Positions 26,325-41,300 of a DNA stretch of 64,000 nucleotides are shown here, piece after piece. Both the position numbers and the translations under genes were made by a program. A model generated the notes under the pieces. The model worked only from the letters and a program-made list of their open reading frames with translations, did no database searches and had not been told where the DNA came from. Source of the stretch: Eunapius fragilis (taxonomy: Eukaryota > Porifera > Demospongiae > Spongillida > Spongillidae); assembly GCA_963681505.1 (NCBI GenBank), contig OY811983.1, positions 6,001,590 to 6,065,589 on the forward strand. Direction: 5' to 3'. How positions within the stretch are numbered: position 1 is the stretch's first letter; each line of letters opens with the position of its first letter.

Positions 26325-29300
26325 GTTTGTACAAGGGTTCATCGTTAAAGTCATGTGGTCTTTAGCACTAAACTGATTGGCTGGTTTTACTGTGTAGTAC
26401 TTTGCACCATAGGCTGATTGAAATGGTGTGTAAGCTTTGGTGCAGTACTGTGCAATGTCCTAGCTGATACATAAATATGAGAGAATGGTTGCAGTTGCAA
26501 ATAAAGTTTCTTCATTCCATCCTCTCCTCAATGTCAATGTCAGAGCACAGACAGCACTTATGTCATTGGAGGATCATCAGTTGACCCTGATAAATCACTC
26601 ATATACAAGGTAAAATATTCCATATCAGATGTTTTAATGGAGGTGAGAATGTTGTGGATTTAGTGAAGGGATTAGTTGTTATGGTTTCAGAGAAACAAAA
26701 TGGCAAGCATTTATGGCGAACCTTTGATGACTCTTCTAATTAAGCACTTATGGATTTGCAATTACTTAAAATGCTTATAAACCAAGCATTTATTTTCTTC
26801 CAGAAACCGTATCAATTTACTGGTCCCTAAATATGGTCTTCAGTTTTTTTTTTTTTTTTGACACAGAAGGGAGCTGTAGTGTTACGCCTTGACCCCAGCC
26901 TTCACTTAGGTGTTCTCAGCCATGTGCATCAGTGCAGTGGTGTCAACCATTAACCCGTACTGCATTACTTATCCTAACTGATAGGGGTGTTTGTGCATGC
27001 TTGATACATCCTGTGACATGTTCTTGACAAGTTACAAGAATGTGTCCTTGTGTGTGTGTGCCACCTCTGTACAGATAATGCAGCTGAACTGCTTGGGTGT
27101 ATACTGGAATAGTGGTGCTGGTATTTTTGGACCTCAACTTCCAGACAATTGGAAAGTGAGCACTCCACAGTTAATTCTACCTTCTGTCCCTATCCACTGT
27201 GTTGTTATTTACTAGCGTATAACATTACTTAGCAGTGTATAACAGTGTATTAAAAATAACGGCCCAATGCACAACAGTTGTACACTAGAGTATAACAATA
27301 CCTTTTTCATTGTAGATGGAAATGCACACCAATACGCCTGATATCCATGCTTTTGTTCTTTTACCAATACCTCCATTATATTCTTATCCTCCCTAATATA
27401 ACCCACTCCCTATGCTTGCACAGGACATACTGTGTGGGAACATTGCAAGACCAGACAGTACTCCAAACATGCAATATAGTAAGTGCTCCCTTGCCACCTG
27501 TAGCCCTTGTCTTTACACCTTTGCTTTACACCACACGACTTCACACTCACCACACATTGCGTGCATACACCACACATATCTTGACCAATATATCTCTCAC
27601 TGTGCAAAATGCAACGTGTTATGCACACACACACACACACACACATGCACGCACACATACACATGAAGTTGTAAACCCCATATCAGCTACTGCGAAGGTC
27701 AGGTTATGTACTCAACTTGGCGAATACATGCACATACCTCAGGTAAGAGCACTTGTTCAGTCCCATCACGTGCGCCATATTTCATACAAGCTACTTTGTT
27801 ATCGTGTCTATTGCAAAATGTAGGCCCTAGTAAGGCTGGTCCTTCAAGAGGTGGCTCTTTCCTTGCACAAACAACAGGTTAGATCTGCTAAATGTATTAT
27901 GTAATCATGGTGCAAACCTAATATGGTGAGATTCCTGTCAATGCAATTTTGTATAATGGATCTATTGTGGTACTAAAATACTATTTATAATTTCCTTTTC
28001 TATTTAAGTATCTGCATTCTCCATTGTGATAGTATCAGGACATCATGAACTTCATTGAGTCATTGGACCGACTTTCCATAAGCCAGAAGTTCAGGAAGCA
28101 CAGACCCCTCAAGTCCTTTGAGGAAGACAAGAGGGCGTGGTGGAGATATGCCTTTGATGCCGAGTCAGAGGACATCAAGAGGAAGACAGAGGTGTGGTCT
28201 TGGTCACATATAAAGGCTCATAGGTAGGGTATAAGGGATATGTTGTGCAGCACATGTGTAACTAGCTTCCATTGATTTTTCTGTAGAAAAGTGTGTAGAG
28301 AGTACATAGAAGCTTACAAGCAGAAGCTCCTGGTCAAGTCAGTGTCCCATGCTCAAGCAGAAAAAATACAGGTGAGTCAGTGCATGTGAGGTTCCCGTTC
28401 AAATATGTCTGCATACTTCAGAATTTAGAAGATCATTTGGATGTGTTCAACATTACAGTGTGTCGTCAGCTAGCAGAGAATCAGGTATTATGGGGCTATA
28501 CTTACTTAATACATGTGATTAATATGTATGTGTTTGGGGGTTGCTACTGCTTCACATTGTAACTAGTATACTCTAACCAACCAAAAGTGTACCTTCCTGA
28601 TCTCCCTTTCCCTCTCCCTCACCTCCCCCTCTCCCTCACCTCCCCCTCTCCCTCACCCTCTCCCTCTTCATCTCCCTCCTCTCCCCCTCTCCTTTCCTCC
28701 CTCCCCCTCTCTGCTCCCCCTCCCCCTCCCTCTTTCCTTCCCTCCCCTCTCCTTCTACCTTTTCATCTGCCTCCCCCTCTCTTCCTCCCTCTCTCTCCCT
28801 TCACTTCATACCTCATTTTATTGTTTTCTCAGGCTCAAAGGGAAAGAAAACTTCAAGAGAAGAAGAAGGCAGGGTCTGGGGGAGGAGGGTTCTGGGGGTG
28901 GATCACAGGGGGAGGAAAGGCTGCCCCCGTAGACTCTGATGTAGCCCAAGAGTCTACAGGATTGTCAGGTATGCCATGCTTGTAGGTTTTATGTCATCAA
29001 CTGCTCATAGCCACATTTAGTGTAGTAGGCAAAAATATATAGTTTTGATGACAGGCATGATGGGGTCATTTGTGCTCACAATATTAGATGAAGACATTGC
29101 CAGAGAGAAGGAGAAGTTATACCAGGCAATTGGATATGCCAAAGATGGCAAGCTACCTATCTATCCAAACGAGGTGGGGAGGAAATAATGTTTATTTTAT
29201 TGGTCAGAAGTACTTCATACTAATCACTCCAGTACGTTGCGCATAATTTGACATTTGAGTTGAAGAGAGTCTCTGTTCAATTACAAAACGATGATGGCAA

Positions 29301-32300
29301 GTATGTTTCCAAACTGGTGTGAAGTACACAACACACTGGTACCCTTTGCCATACAGTATTGCACATTTTATTACCAAGGAGATTGAAGCTCATTTATTAC
29401 ACCGTCCTACATCAAAGAACATCAGGTGAAGCAGATATTAATGGCACACATCACACTATTATATTACTCCACAATGTTTACAGCATGTGCATTTTGTGCA
29501 GTACAAATAAAACAACTTATTATTTCCACAACAGCATATGCAACTGTACACTTGTACATGCCAGGTGTAAAAATGGGTGAGGTGAACTTTTTAAAGCTTT
29601 AGTGAACAGTAGTGATGGATGCATGAACAAAAATATATATATATATATTCATATTAAGACAATTACAAATATGAATAGTGCCTGTCATTAGTTAGAATTG
29701 TGAGAAACTTGTCAATAGTAGGAGTAATAAACACCAGTGAAGTCCTTCTTCAGGACCTAGCTGGCTCATTGCAATCCAGCATCATTTACCATACATATTC
29801 TCAACACCCTTCCCTTCTGTTAAATGCAGTGTGGATGCTGTGGTGAAAACAATGCTAATGAATGGCATGTCCAAAGAGGATGAAGCCCCAACCATTATCA
29901 ACGTGCATGAAGAAAAAGGTACATGATATTAAAAGGCTAAGCATTCTATTCCTCTATCACTAGTGGGTAGACATAATTCCAGTTTGCATTGATGGAGGGG
30001 AGGTCTTGTAGTAGAGCTTTATAGCAAGCAAATGTCCTTCTAGGGTATTTGATGAGAGTGGAGTTTGAAAAAAACCCACTGAAGAGCCAAGCAAATTATC
30101 GTGCTGCAGCATCACTGTCATCTTTTTTAGTCTTCTATGATGCTGTAAGCTTCATGTGGTAGATGATATTTGTGTGCATGGGGTCTGGGTGCATATGGTG
30201 TGTGTGGGAGTTGGAAAACTAACTTGGCTGTCACTAGGCAACAATTGATGCAATGATTGGAATGTTTCTTCTTCCCAAAGATGTCCATCTTCAGAGGTGA
30301 GCAGCGTGGTGTGTGAGTAATGTTCAGTAAAATGTGTAATACAGTGTGCTGGATTATTTTCGTTGGATGATTTAATCCATAAAGTGCAACTTGAATGAAA
30401 TTACTTCAGAAATCACTTTTGCTTACGTTGTGGGAAGGGCAAATAGTAATATTGTGGGTAGTTGAATAGGTGCATGGACCGGGTTTTTATGGAGCCCAAG
30501 TGAATTAAATTTTAATATCCGTGGTGGGCAGTTTATGACTATTTCCAATGATAATGCATCAAGGTTCATGTGTTTAGTTGACAGTGCATTTTACTACATA
30601 TGTAAATCACAACATACATTATCAAAAGATTTTGTATGAACGATGCAATCTTGTGAGGCATACAGTGAGGTTTGAACATTTGTATTCACCAAAATAGTTT
30701 GAAATTGAATATCAAAATCAATATTATTTCTTGTTCAATTGCTTGCATGATGAGACAGGGATGAATGCTTCTGAACATAGTGGTCAGACAGGAGCATTGC
30801 TGTGTTTCATGGTTTATTGCACATGAGATATTATGGGAAATAATTATGGATTTCACTTCTTTTAAATACCACACCCATGTCTTACTGCATCCATTGTATG
30901 CATATCTGTGTCATTTCATATGGAAAATAATTCAAAGCATGATTTTAGCATGATTATTATGGTCTTTATTAACCATTGATTTTAAAAGTTCACTTGTTGC
31001 ACAAATTATCACTGCATTCATAACAATAAAATGCATTGGCAATGTGTATACAAAATATTCCCCACCTACCCATCAAATCCCATGGACAGCATATCAGCTG
31101 CAGCAGCTTCTGCCCTGGAAGGGATAAAGACACAGACAAGAGCTGGTTTGGAACATATCATTGGTGAAAGAACGGTACGTGGTAGGAAGAGATACATTAC
31201 GCTTACAATGTAGGTACATGGTTTAATAAGTATGTGTGCGGTCTTCAGTTCTTTGAGGTGGATGTCTCACTCAAGTCTCCATGCCTATTGATCCCTGAAG
31301 GAGGTACCATGAAGAGGTTGGTTATCAATTGCTGCATTGTTTCTTGTGCGATGAAAAGTCCTTCACTTGGCTAGCTCTGTTGGAATAATGGTGGCTGATC
31401 TGGGTAGTCTGAGGGTCACCACTGACTTGGCAAGCATGGTTGTTCCTGATGTGAGGGTAAGGTTGTAATGATATGTAAACAGGGGCATTACCTGACAAAA
31501 CATGTTATAAAATTGTTATATTACCGAGGGGGCTGCCGTATCTCCTGAAAATATGATCGTATTAGGCATTGCTAATTGGACTGCGTTACAAAGAGCATAA
31601 ATTATCAATTATACCTACATTTCAACATTAGTGTTTTCCCATTTTGCTGGAAAGTTGTGAAAACATACATAAGCCTGGTATTGTTAGATAAAATGGTCCA
31701 AGTGAGGAAATGAATCTGCCATTAAAGGGTAAGTGATATGACAACAGTGTGGGTTAAACATACTGATGTGAGAGTAAAGTTATCTGAGAAATGAGGAGCC
31801 CATGTAACAGAGATGATGAGGAGCCCATGTAACAGAGATGTCCTTGACACTTTGATGAGTAATATTTTTCTTATGAGGTTGATGTTTGGGTTTCTTTTTT
31901 CTAGGTACTGTTGTCCCTAATGCACATATAGATGGGATGTTCCGGAATAGTATTGGAGTGGCAACATGTGCTGTGCTTTAAACAGCTGTCCTCATATATC
32001 CGATCTAGTGACATGGGCCGTGCATTGACAATGACATATGCCTCTTTCAGCATTAAGATTTTCTTATGAGAGATCAAAGATAGTACTGCAGTTATGTAGG
32101 AAAATTTTTGTTCACGTATTAACAATGTTTCTAAACGCAATTTAAAAACTTAGTGTGGACATCAGAAATATGTAAACTGCTTTGTTTTAATGGCGCCACG
32201 TTAGGAATTATTTTCCCCTCAGGATAGACTATGTGCATTGCAGCTAAATTCAATAATGAATAAATTCAGACTCTCCAAGGGGAGGTGTTCATAAGTAATC

Positions 32301-35300
32301 CCAGGCTTTTGTAAAGTTATGGTCAGTTATTACTACTGTAAGCTAAAAGTATCCACATGTCGTAAATATATGCTGTAAAATTAAGGCATTGATAGTTTCA
32401 TTTGAATTAGTGGTCATAAGCTCATTTCCCACTCAACCAATTATGTAATTTGGTCCATTAAAATTATTTTCTGAATCCTATATGTATTAACTTTCCTAGG
32501 TCTTGCCATAAACAAAACACATATGGATTTATTTCCTTGCAGACTGCCAGCTTGGAAAAACTACAGGAAGCATCCTATGATAACTTCAATGTTCAGATTA
32601 GCAATGTTCAGTTAATAATGACCAGTTCAGGTGGGCACACTGATATGTTGTAGTTAATAATAACCAGTTCAGTTGGGCACTGATATGTTGTAGTTAATAA
32701 TGACCAGTTCAGATGGGCACTGATATGTTGTAGTTAATAATAACCAGTTCAGATGGGCACTGATATGTTGTAGTTAATAACGACCAGTTCAGATGGGCAC
32801 TGATATGTTATAGTTGATAATAACCAGTTCAGGTGAGCACTGATATGTTGTAGTTAATAATGCAATGACAGGTACGGATATGTTAATGATTCCTTCCAAA
32901 ACACCCTAATGTTGAGTGCATCCCATTTTGCAATAATAATAAGATATACTGGAACCATAATGTCATGGCATTAAATTGCATCAGTTGTAATTATGCTGTT
33001 GCATGAGAATGTAGCACCTCAGAACCCATGAATGAAATTCATTAGTGTGTGCAAATCTATTTGATTAGATGTACTTCCATAAATTCTAAAATATTTTTCA
33101 TCATCACATAGTTACGTGAAATGTATTTATATAAAACCTATCATATCATAACAATATTTGTGCATACGCAATAAGTTGGGACTTCCTGACACCATGGGTC
33201 TTTCACTATTATTATGACATATTAAGTATTAATGATGCATATACTAGGAGAAGACTGGAAGAAGGCATTACTCTCTCATGACTCCACCCACCATCTACTG
33301 AAGCCCACTGCCTTGGACCTTGTAGTGAAGAAGAGCATTCTTCCCACAGACACAAGACTACCAAGGTCTAGTGTAGTGAATTTGTGTGCATCCCCCCCCC
33401 CCCACCCCCCAACTTTACGTTATGTTGGTATCAAATTTTACATCCGTACATTTAGCTAGTTATGTAAACCTTCGATTCCTTTTCATTTTTTATTTTCCAT
33501 TAGTTCATAATGATGATGGAAATAAGTCTGCAGATGCCTTTTGATTGAAAAACAAAACTCACACTCTTTTTATTTTAATGGTTGAGATAATGTGTATTAT
33601 GAGGTATAACATGAACATGAAACCAGGCAAACAGTGCATAGTAAAAAATATGAAGCCTTTTATATAAGTACAAATCCTTTTTCAATGTACATACAGCCTG
33701 ATTGTGAGTGGGACGCTTCCTTCTATTGCCCTCATTCTATCAGACAAGAAGGTCAAACAAGTTATCAAGGTACTTATGGGTATGACTTGTGCCTTTCATG
33801 CAGGGTTGGGGGGAGGGGGGGGGGGGGTAATTTCTTTGTGCAAGTGTGCGTGGTGTTCAGTTGCCATTTGATCTCAAGTGCTTTTCCACATCACAGTTGG
33901 TTAAAAGTCTGCCCCTTCCTCCTTCCCTGGATTCAAAGCCTGCTGTACCTGTTATTGTATGTTACACATGCAACATAATGTTATGTATAATCTATTGCAT
34001 ATAGGTTCTTGTGTGAACATGCATTCTTTTATATGCTACTATTTCTGGTTAAATGTAGGCTTACAATAAGGACATCACTGCATCATCTGTAATCACTAAA
34101 GATGCTGCATCTGCAATCCCTGTGATATCCAGAAGTCCATCTGGTTCAGAAAGTAGGGTACTTACACGCACTTGCATGTTACAAGTATATACATACTGCA
34201 GTAGTCGGATTGAAACTGAGTCAGTGATTGTTTATTAGGACCACTAAATAAGAAATACCAATGCATTACAGTACACTTCAATCATTACACCCGTTATGAA
34301 ATATGATTTCTATTCCTCTAGTTCATTTGAAAACAATCCCTATGAAAATTCAAAGTTGATATTAATGAGGGTCCAGAGATTTTCTTACCTTCATTCATGA
34401 AATTGCAATATATGAAGCCTTGATTGATGTGCAGTAGTTCGAACTTTCAGTTACATAGCATCCCTTGAAATAAAAAGTGAAATGGTCAATGTATAATGCC
34501 ATGTACAGACTAATTTTAATACCAAACAATTTCAAAATCTCTTTACAAGTCCATTACATCCTTTTCTTGCAAAATAATAATAGTGGCTAGTCATTTTAAA
34601 AAAGTTCCATACATTCGAGGTGTGAAAATACATTCACCTGTCCTGAGTTATTATATGTAATTTTTGTTTATAGGTGTGAAATTTGATACCGCTCATGAGG
34701 GTGAAGAGGAGGAAGAGGTAAAGGGAAAAGAGCAAGGTGTTGTGGACATAATCAAGCTCAAGTTAAACTTTGCAATTAATGAGGTATGTGCAGACATATG
34801 AGCCATTTGAGCCATAATGCAACATCATTGTCTGCTATACTGTACCCTCACCATGTCCTTACCATGCCCTCACCATGCCCTCACTATCCCCTTACCATCC
34901 ACCCACCATGCCCTCACCACCCACCATGCCCTCACCACCCACCATGCCCTCACCACCCACCATGCCCTCACCACCCACCATGCCCTCACCACCCACCATG
35001 CCCTCACCACCCACCATACCCTCACCACCCACCATACCCTCACCACCCACCATACCCTCACCACCCACCGTGCCCTCACCACCCACCATGCCCTCACCAC
35101 CCACCATGCCCTCACCACCCACCATGCCTTCACCACCCACCATGCCCTCACCACCCACCATGCCCTTACCACCCACCATGCCCTCACCACCCACCATGCC
35201 CTCACCACCCACCATGCCCTCACCATGTCCTCACCACCCACCATGCCCTCACCACCCACCATGCCCTCACCACCCACCATGCCCTCACCACCCACCATGC

Positions 35301-38300
35301 CCTCACCACCCACCATGCCCTCACCATGCCCTCACCATCCCCTCACCATCCCCTCACCATGCCCTCACCATGCCCTAACCATCCCCTCACCATCCCCTCA
35401 CCATGCCCTCACCATGCCCTCACCATGCCCTCACCATGCCCTCACCATGCCCTCACCATGCCCTCACCATGCCCTCACCATGCCCTCACCATGCCCTCAC
35501 CATGCCCTCCATGCACACCATAAGCATAACTAATTTAAGCACTTCATCCAGAATATTTGGAAATGATTTCGTTTGGTATCAGATGGCCTTGCTATAATTT
35601 CATTTATTTTGATCACTAATATTTACTGGTCAGTACAGTGATAATTAATGCTATACTGAATTATATTAGTTTTTAAAGGTTGTACTCATTTATAAACACT
35701 GCACCTAATGCTGACGTAGCATGCGGTCACAATTTTGTTGACTGAGGGCGTATATTTTTTATGATACCCTTGTTAATATGGAAATGCATATAATATTACA
35801 GCATGTTACCAGAATACTGGGTAATAATTGTATTATAATGTATCAGTGCACATAACCCAATCCCTGTAGCCATTTTATGTTTAGGTGCACATCAATGCTG
35901 TTCTCCTTTCAGATAGTTGTTGACTACAGTGAGTACATCGATGAGGCGGACAGTGAGAGACTCAAGTTCCTCTTGGTTAAGATGGAGACAGAGATGGTGA
36001 TGAGAAATTGGGACCTTAGGGTATCTGCCTCAGTTGGGAGTGCACAGATCCAGGATTACATTTCCATAGGTGAGTGAGATGCAACATACCATCTTATAAG
36101 GGCGTTTGAGAGTAAAACTTGCTGATAAATAGATGCTGATGGACAGCCCCACCCTCTTTTGAGCTCAGGATCGGAAAAGAGAAAGTTTCTCAATGCATCA
36201 TACTGCAAGGTGTGCGTACATGAAGCATTATGTATTCATTCATGGGGTGTTTTTTTTACTTATAACACACCTTATTTGGATTGGTAAATGTTTATTCCTC
36301 AGAATGACAGGCAATCTCCAGAATATGGTTCTGGTCCCCACCCCACTGAGCAGTTTATCAGTGCAGATATGTCAGTAGTGAATGTTCGGTTACTGAAAGA
36401 GTCCCTTATCAAGCTGATGTCCATGGGCCTTTCCATTATGGCCGAGATCAAGTGAGTGCCTCTATTTAACAAATGGTAATGGAAGTATTGTTTCAACACC
36501 ACTTCTGTGAAGGGCTAATGATCAACCATCAAAAGGCATTGATGTTAAGGAAATTATTGTACGAACGGAGGAAGGAAAGACAAAGAAATGTGGGTGTGGA
36601 AAAATTACCAGCTTGGATGTGTTAATAATTAGTGATCCCCCCCCCCCCCCCCCCTCCCCCCCCTCCCCATTTATTGTCATCCTCAGTGCCAGTTTCAAGG
36701 CAGCACCTTCCTGGTGAGAGAGAGGTGTACATTGAAGCCAAGTTTGGTGGTCTGGGTGTGACCCTTGGAGATGAAAATGGAGACATCCTGAGTGCCAATA
36801 TGATAGGTGTGTATCATGCACCAAGTGCACACACATGTGTGTACACAAAAGTAGGCACCTGTGTACCTATGAAGGAAGATGGTTTTAAATAATTTGTTTG
36901 TCTGCAAGGTGCCACCATCACACTTTGTGGCATGCACAAATGTTTCACCAAATGCACCCTCAGCATCTCATGTATGGGAAGTAATTAGTTATCATTTTTT
37001 AATGACCTGCAGATCTCAGTACATCCGTTACTGTCATTGAGGGACAGGCTGTTGTGACAGCAAGGTGGGTGATATGATGAGTTTGTCTATACTGATGTGT
37101 GTAACCGTGTGCAAGGTTGCTTAATGGATGCCCTTCCCTGCAGAATGATGAACATTATGGTCAGTGACAAGGATAAGGACAGCTACCATACCAAAGTGAG
37201 TAAGATGGGAAGCTTATGCAGTACATACAGTATGTGTAGAGTTGCTCCACCTCACTTACATTTCATCCGTTTACTCTCTTCAGGTCGTTAGTAAGATGGA
37301 TGATTCTGCAACTATAATATCAGCAGAGGTTGGTATTCATTCACAATCGTGGGATATTTTACGCTTTCATGGCACAACTCTGGTGGTTAATTAGATCAAA
37401 ATGTTCAGAAATGTTGATGAGGACATCAGTTCTGCAGATCTGCACGTGTCAGCCACTGTGCAGAGGCTGACCATCTTTCTTGTTTTCAAGTTTGTGAACA
37501 GGGTGTTGGTAAGTTGATGTGGTTACCCAAAGGCATTAGTACCCATAGAGGCAAAGAGTGCATTTTCCTTACCAATAATTTAGAGTGGGGGCAAGAAATT
37601 TCAAATAATTAATTCAATGAATTTAATTATGCCATTCCAATGTAAATGCCCCTCGCCATTACACCACACAATAAGTGCATTTGCGTGTGTAGAGTTATGT
37701 AGATGAGCTGATAGACAAGCTGGACTCAGCCAAATCAACATACGGATTGTATGACGAGAGAAACTCATCAAAAGCTATTGCTGTGAGTTGTTATAATTTA
37801 CAATCACTCATACAATTCAAGGGATGTCTATGTAGGCTGAAGTAAAGAATGTTAAAAAGGAGAAGAATGGAAGTAAAATAGGACTTTCAGTTTCCATCAG
37901 TGCTCCCTTGGTGGTCCTCCCTCTGACCTCTACCTCCTCCAGTGCCTTTGTGGCAGACCTTGGTCAGATGGAAGTCACCAACACATTTCTTCTTGCAGAG
38001 AAGGTAGCTGTTGGACAGCAGCTCCCTTCTGAGAAGTATCGCTCATCTGGAGGTATTCCAGCCATTGTTGATGATATGACAATAGACATCACTTCAGTAC
38101 AACTGTTCAAGTGAGTCCATAGTGATCATGGTACTGAGTGATGTGGTCAAATTGAAGATATCCCGTGTACACCCTACATGGAAAATCTTATTGCATGTGG
38201 ACTTGAGATTGTTGTAATTCTATTGAACAATTGATTCTTGTTTCCTTTGGCTGTACAGGGTTAATGACACAACCAAATTGAAAAGAGAGAACTGGGATCA

Positions 38301-41300
38301 CATGATCATAACACCTATTCAGTTCCATGGTCACGTGATCCGCAAGCTTAGTGATTGGTGCAGTGTAGTTCCAGATTTCAGTATTGATGCAGAGCTCCCT
38401 TCTTTGGATGTCCAGCTAGGTCCTGGTGACTACAGTGCCATCTTGTCTTTGATGAATTCCCTGAGTGATGGTCGGCCCACCACACCGGCTGATCTGGGAG
38501 AAGGTGGTGATCATGCAAAAGAAGAGAAAGAGGAGAAAGGAGTGGAGAGTAAGGCATCAGGTGTGCCCACACACACTAAAGATGATACATCAAGCAGTTA
38601 TGTAAAGCTATTAATGAAGTTCCGTATGAAAGAGGTAATGTTTGTATTTGCTGTTGAGGATATGGTACTACTGCTAGAACTCTGTTAGGTTGTTGTATGT
38701 TTGAATGAACAAAGTGATAATGGGAACATTGAGAGACTGAAGTTCCTCCTGAGTGAGATGGAGACAGAGGTGAAGACAAGGGCCTGGGACTTGAAGTTGA
38801 CTGCCTCAGTTGGGATAGCAGAGATTCAGGATCTCCTTACCAAGAGTGAGTAATAAAAATGCATATGCATATGTTTTGAGAAAATATGTTGTGCACTTAG
38901 ATGATGATGGAGAATACCACGTCTTATTGAGTTCAGGCTCTGCAGGGAAGAAATTTCTAAAAGTTCAGTATTGCAAGGTACAGTACATATGATGGGGTGG
39001 ATAATTCCTGCCTGTTTTTATTATATCTCATTGTATACTTGGTATACAGAATGACCCATCATATCCACACTATCGATCCAGTCCCCAGCCCACTGAGCAT
39101 GTCATTAATGCAGACATGTCCATGGTGAAGGTACAGATACTGAAAGGGTCCCTTGTTAAGCTGATGTCCACTGGCCTCTCTATTCTGGATGAGATAAAGT
39201 GAGTGTCACCTTCAAATATCTTGTTCATTGTTTTTTGCCTTGTGTTGGGTCATTTATCACTATTTCCTGCATAGTGCCAATGACCAATCCCCTAAAGACA
39301 TCATTACCAATGTCGTACTAACTGATGAGGGAAAGCTCAAGACTGGTAGGTTGGGTTTGGACATGATAGGATTTCCTAAGGCATAACTGCTGACATCCTT
39401 GTGCATCCAGTATCAGTTGCAAGACAGCACCTTCCTGGTGAGAGGGAGGTGTACATTGAAGCCAAGTTTGGTGGTCTGGAGGTGACTGTTGGAGATGAAC
39501 AGGGAGACATCCTGAGTGCTGATATGACAGGTACGTGTTGTATGCTATACACAGATACAGTGTATTTGAAAATGTGAATTGGATATGCAGCAGAAAGTAG
39601 ATGATTTCAAATTGCATTGAGAAGTACCTCTCAAATCTGCTTCTGTGTATCTGAATAGTGAGGTGAAGAAATGGCTACTCCCATATTCGTAGTTTGGTGT
39701 AAATGTTGCATGAGTTCTTTACTTCATAATTAGGATCTAATCACAGGTACACCCAAAGTCCATATTTATTATTAAATGGGGTCGAGGCAGCCAAAAGGGA
39801 TCTAGCGCATATTATAAAAATTTTCCAGGAAGGAGCATCAAAGTTGACGCATGCAATTAAAATGCGTACATAGTTAAAAATTCAGGCCACTGCAACTCCA
39901 TAATGGACAGACTAATTTGCAGTATGAAAGAAAGAATTTTCAGAGAACATAGGTGTCTGTTACAATATGAAACAATTTGAAAACTTGAAAAAATATTCAC
40001 TTGGTCCCTTTTTTACTGCCTCAATCCTATATATATATATATATATGGGACAGTTCATGCGAAAATGTCGTTTCGCATATATTTATAATAATGTTATAAA
40101 AATGCGTCTCGTTTGAATCACTGTATCTTCCTAACGGTTAAGGCTATCAACTTTCTGATCTCAGCACTTCATACCACACCATTTCTCTATGGTAAAATAC
40201 ATTTTGGGGTCTCGCACTTGCTCCGTGCTAGTATTGCAACGCTCGATACCCCTCCGGGTTAAAACCCGCCATAACTTTCTGTATGAGTAATCAAAACGCT
40301 TCAAATTCGGTTTATAGGTAGAGAGGTCCTATACCTATCGATTTGTTCTGTTCGTTAATTTTTGTGCAATCCGTTACAGAGATACAGCCGTGCAAAGTTG
40401 TTTCAAGTTTCACGCTCGAATCGCGCCATTGTACCTACGCGAACCGCTTCCATTCACCGGAGTACATGAATATTCAACTACATCCTGTGGGCTGGGACAT
40501 TTATAACCACCACACGTCACTGTGAGCAATGTTTATTGCGTAATGTAGTCTGGGGACCTCAATTGCATACTGCAGAAGAAGCTTTTGATATTTCGCTTTA
40601 AGTTTTAGACGTTGACTTGCGCGTATGATTTCGAACGGTGCGAAGACGACAAGATACAAGATCAATCTGATGAAAAAGTTTGAGAGCGGTAGCGATCGGT
40701 GGCAGATAGCTGTGGAGCAGGCAGGCGAGTAGTTGATCCCGTAGTACGTGGACAACTGTAGAGTATGGCACAGGGGTTTGGGGACATAAGTGGAATTAAT
40801 CGTTTTGTGACGTTTTGGCAATATTTAATATTGTCAGACGCCATTAATTGATGTGGTGTGTAAACATGTACTACACGCGTGGATTTTGTGTCAACATGTG
40901 ACGTTTCACAATAGACCACATTTTTGGAATGACGCAATTAATTAACCGCCTAACACATGAATGTCATTTATGTCCCCACTGAAACCCCTGATGGCAGATA
41001 GTTGTGAGTAACTGCATGCATGCTGTGGAGTGGACCCTACGGCAGACAGCAGTGGAATAAGCACTACAGCAGACAAAACCTAAGCTAGGCAGCTATATAA
41101 TGGACCCTATGGCAGAAAATAGGACAGAGGGAAAACTTCATAACTAGTACTATCAACAAGCCAGGCACATGCAACTGTGGAATCCATTCCACAGTGGAAC
41201 CCAGAGTGCAGTAAACAGCTGTAGAGATGTTGGACCATAAAGTAGACGATACAAATAAATAGGTTGTGTGGACCCTTCAACAGATATCAACACTGTACTG

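Noticed and set aside
28587-28832. Pro/Ser/Leu-rich ORF before exon 28833
   Set aside because: It is the pyrimidine tract read as protein. The real exon starts after the AG at 28832 in the VPS13 frame.
34786-35533. Long ORFs of PPTMPS/ALTTHH or MVGGEG type on both strands
   Set aside because: They are translations of an 18/11-bp minisatellite whose period leaves several frames open. No splice logic or family supports them.
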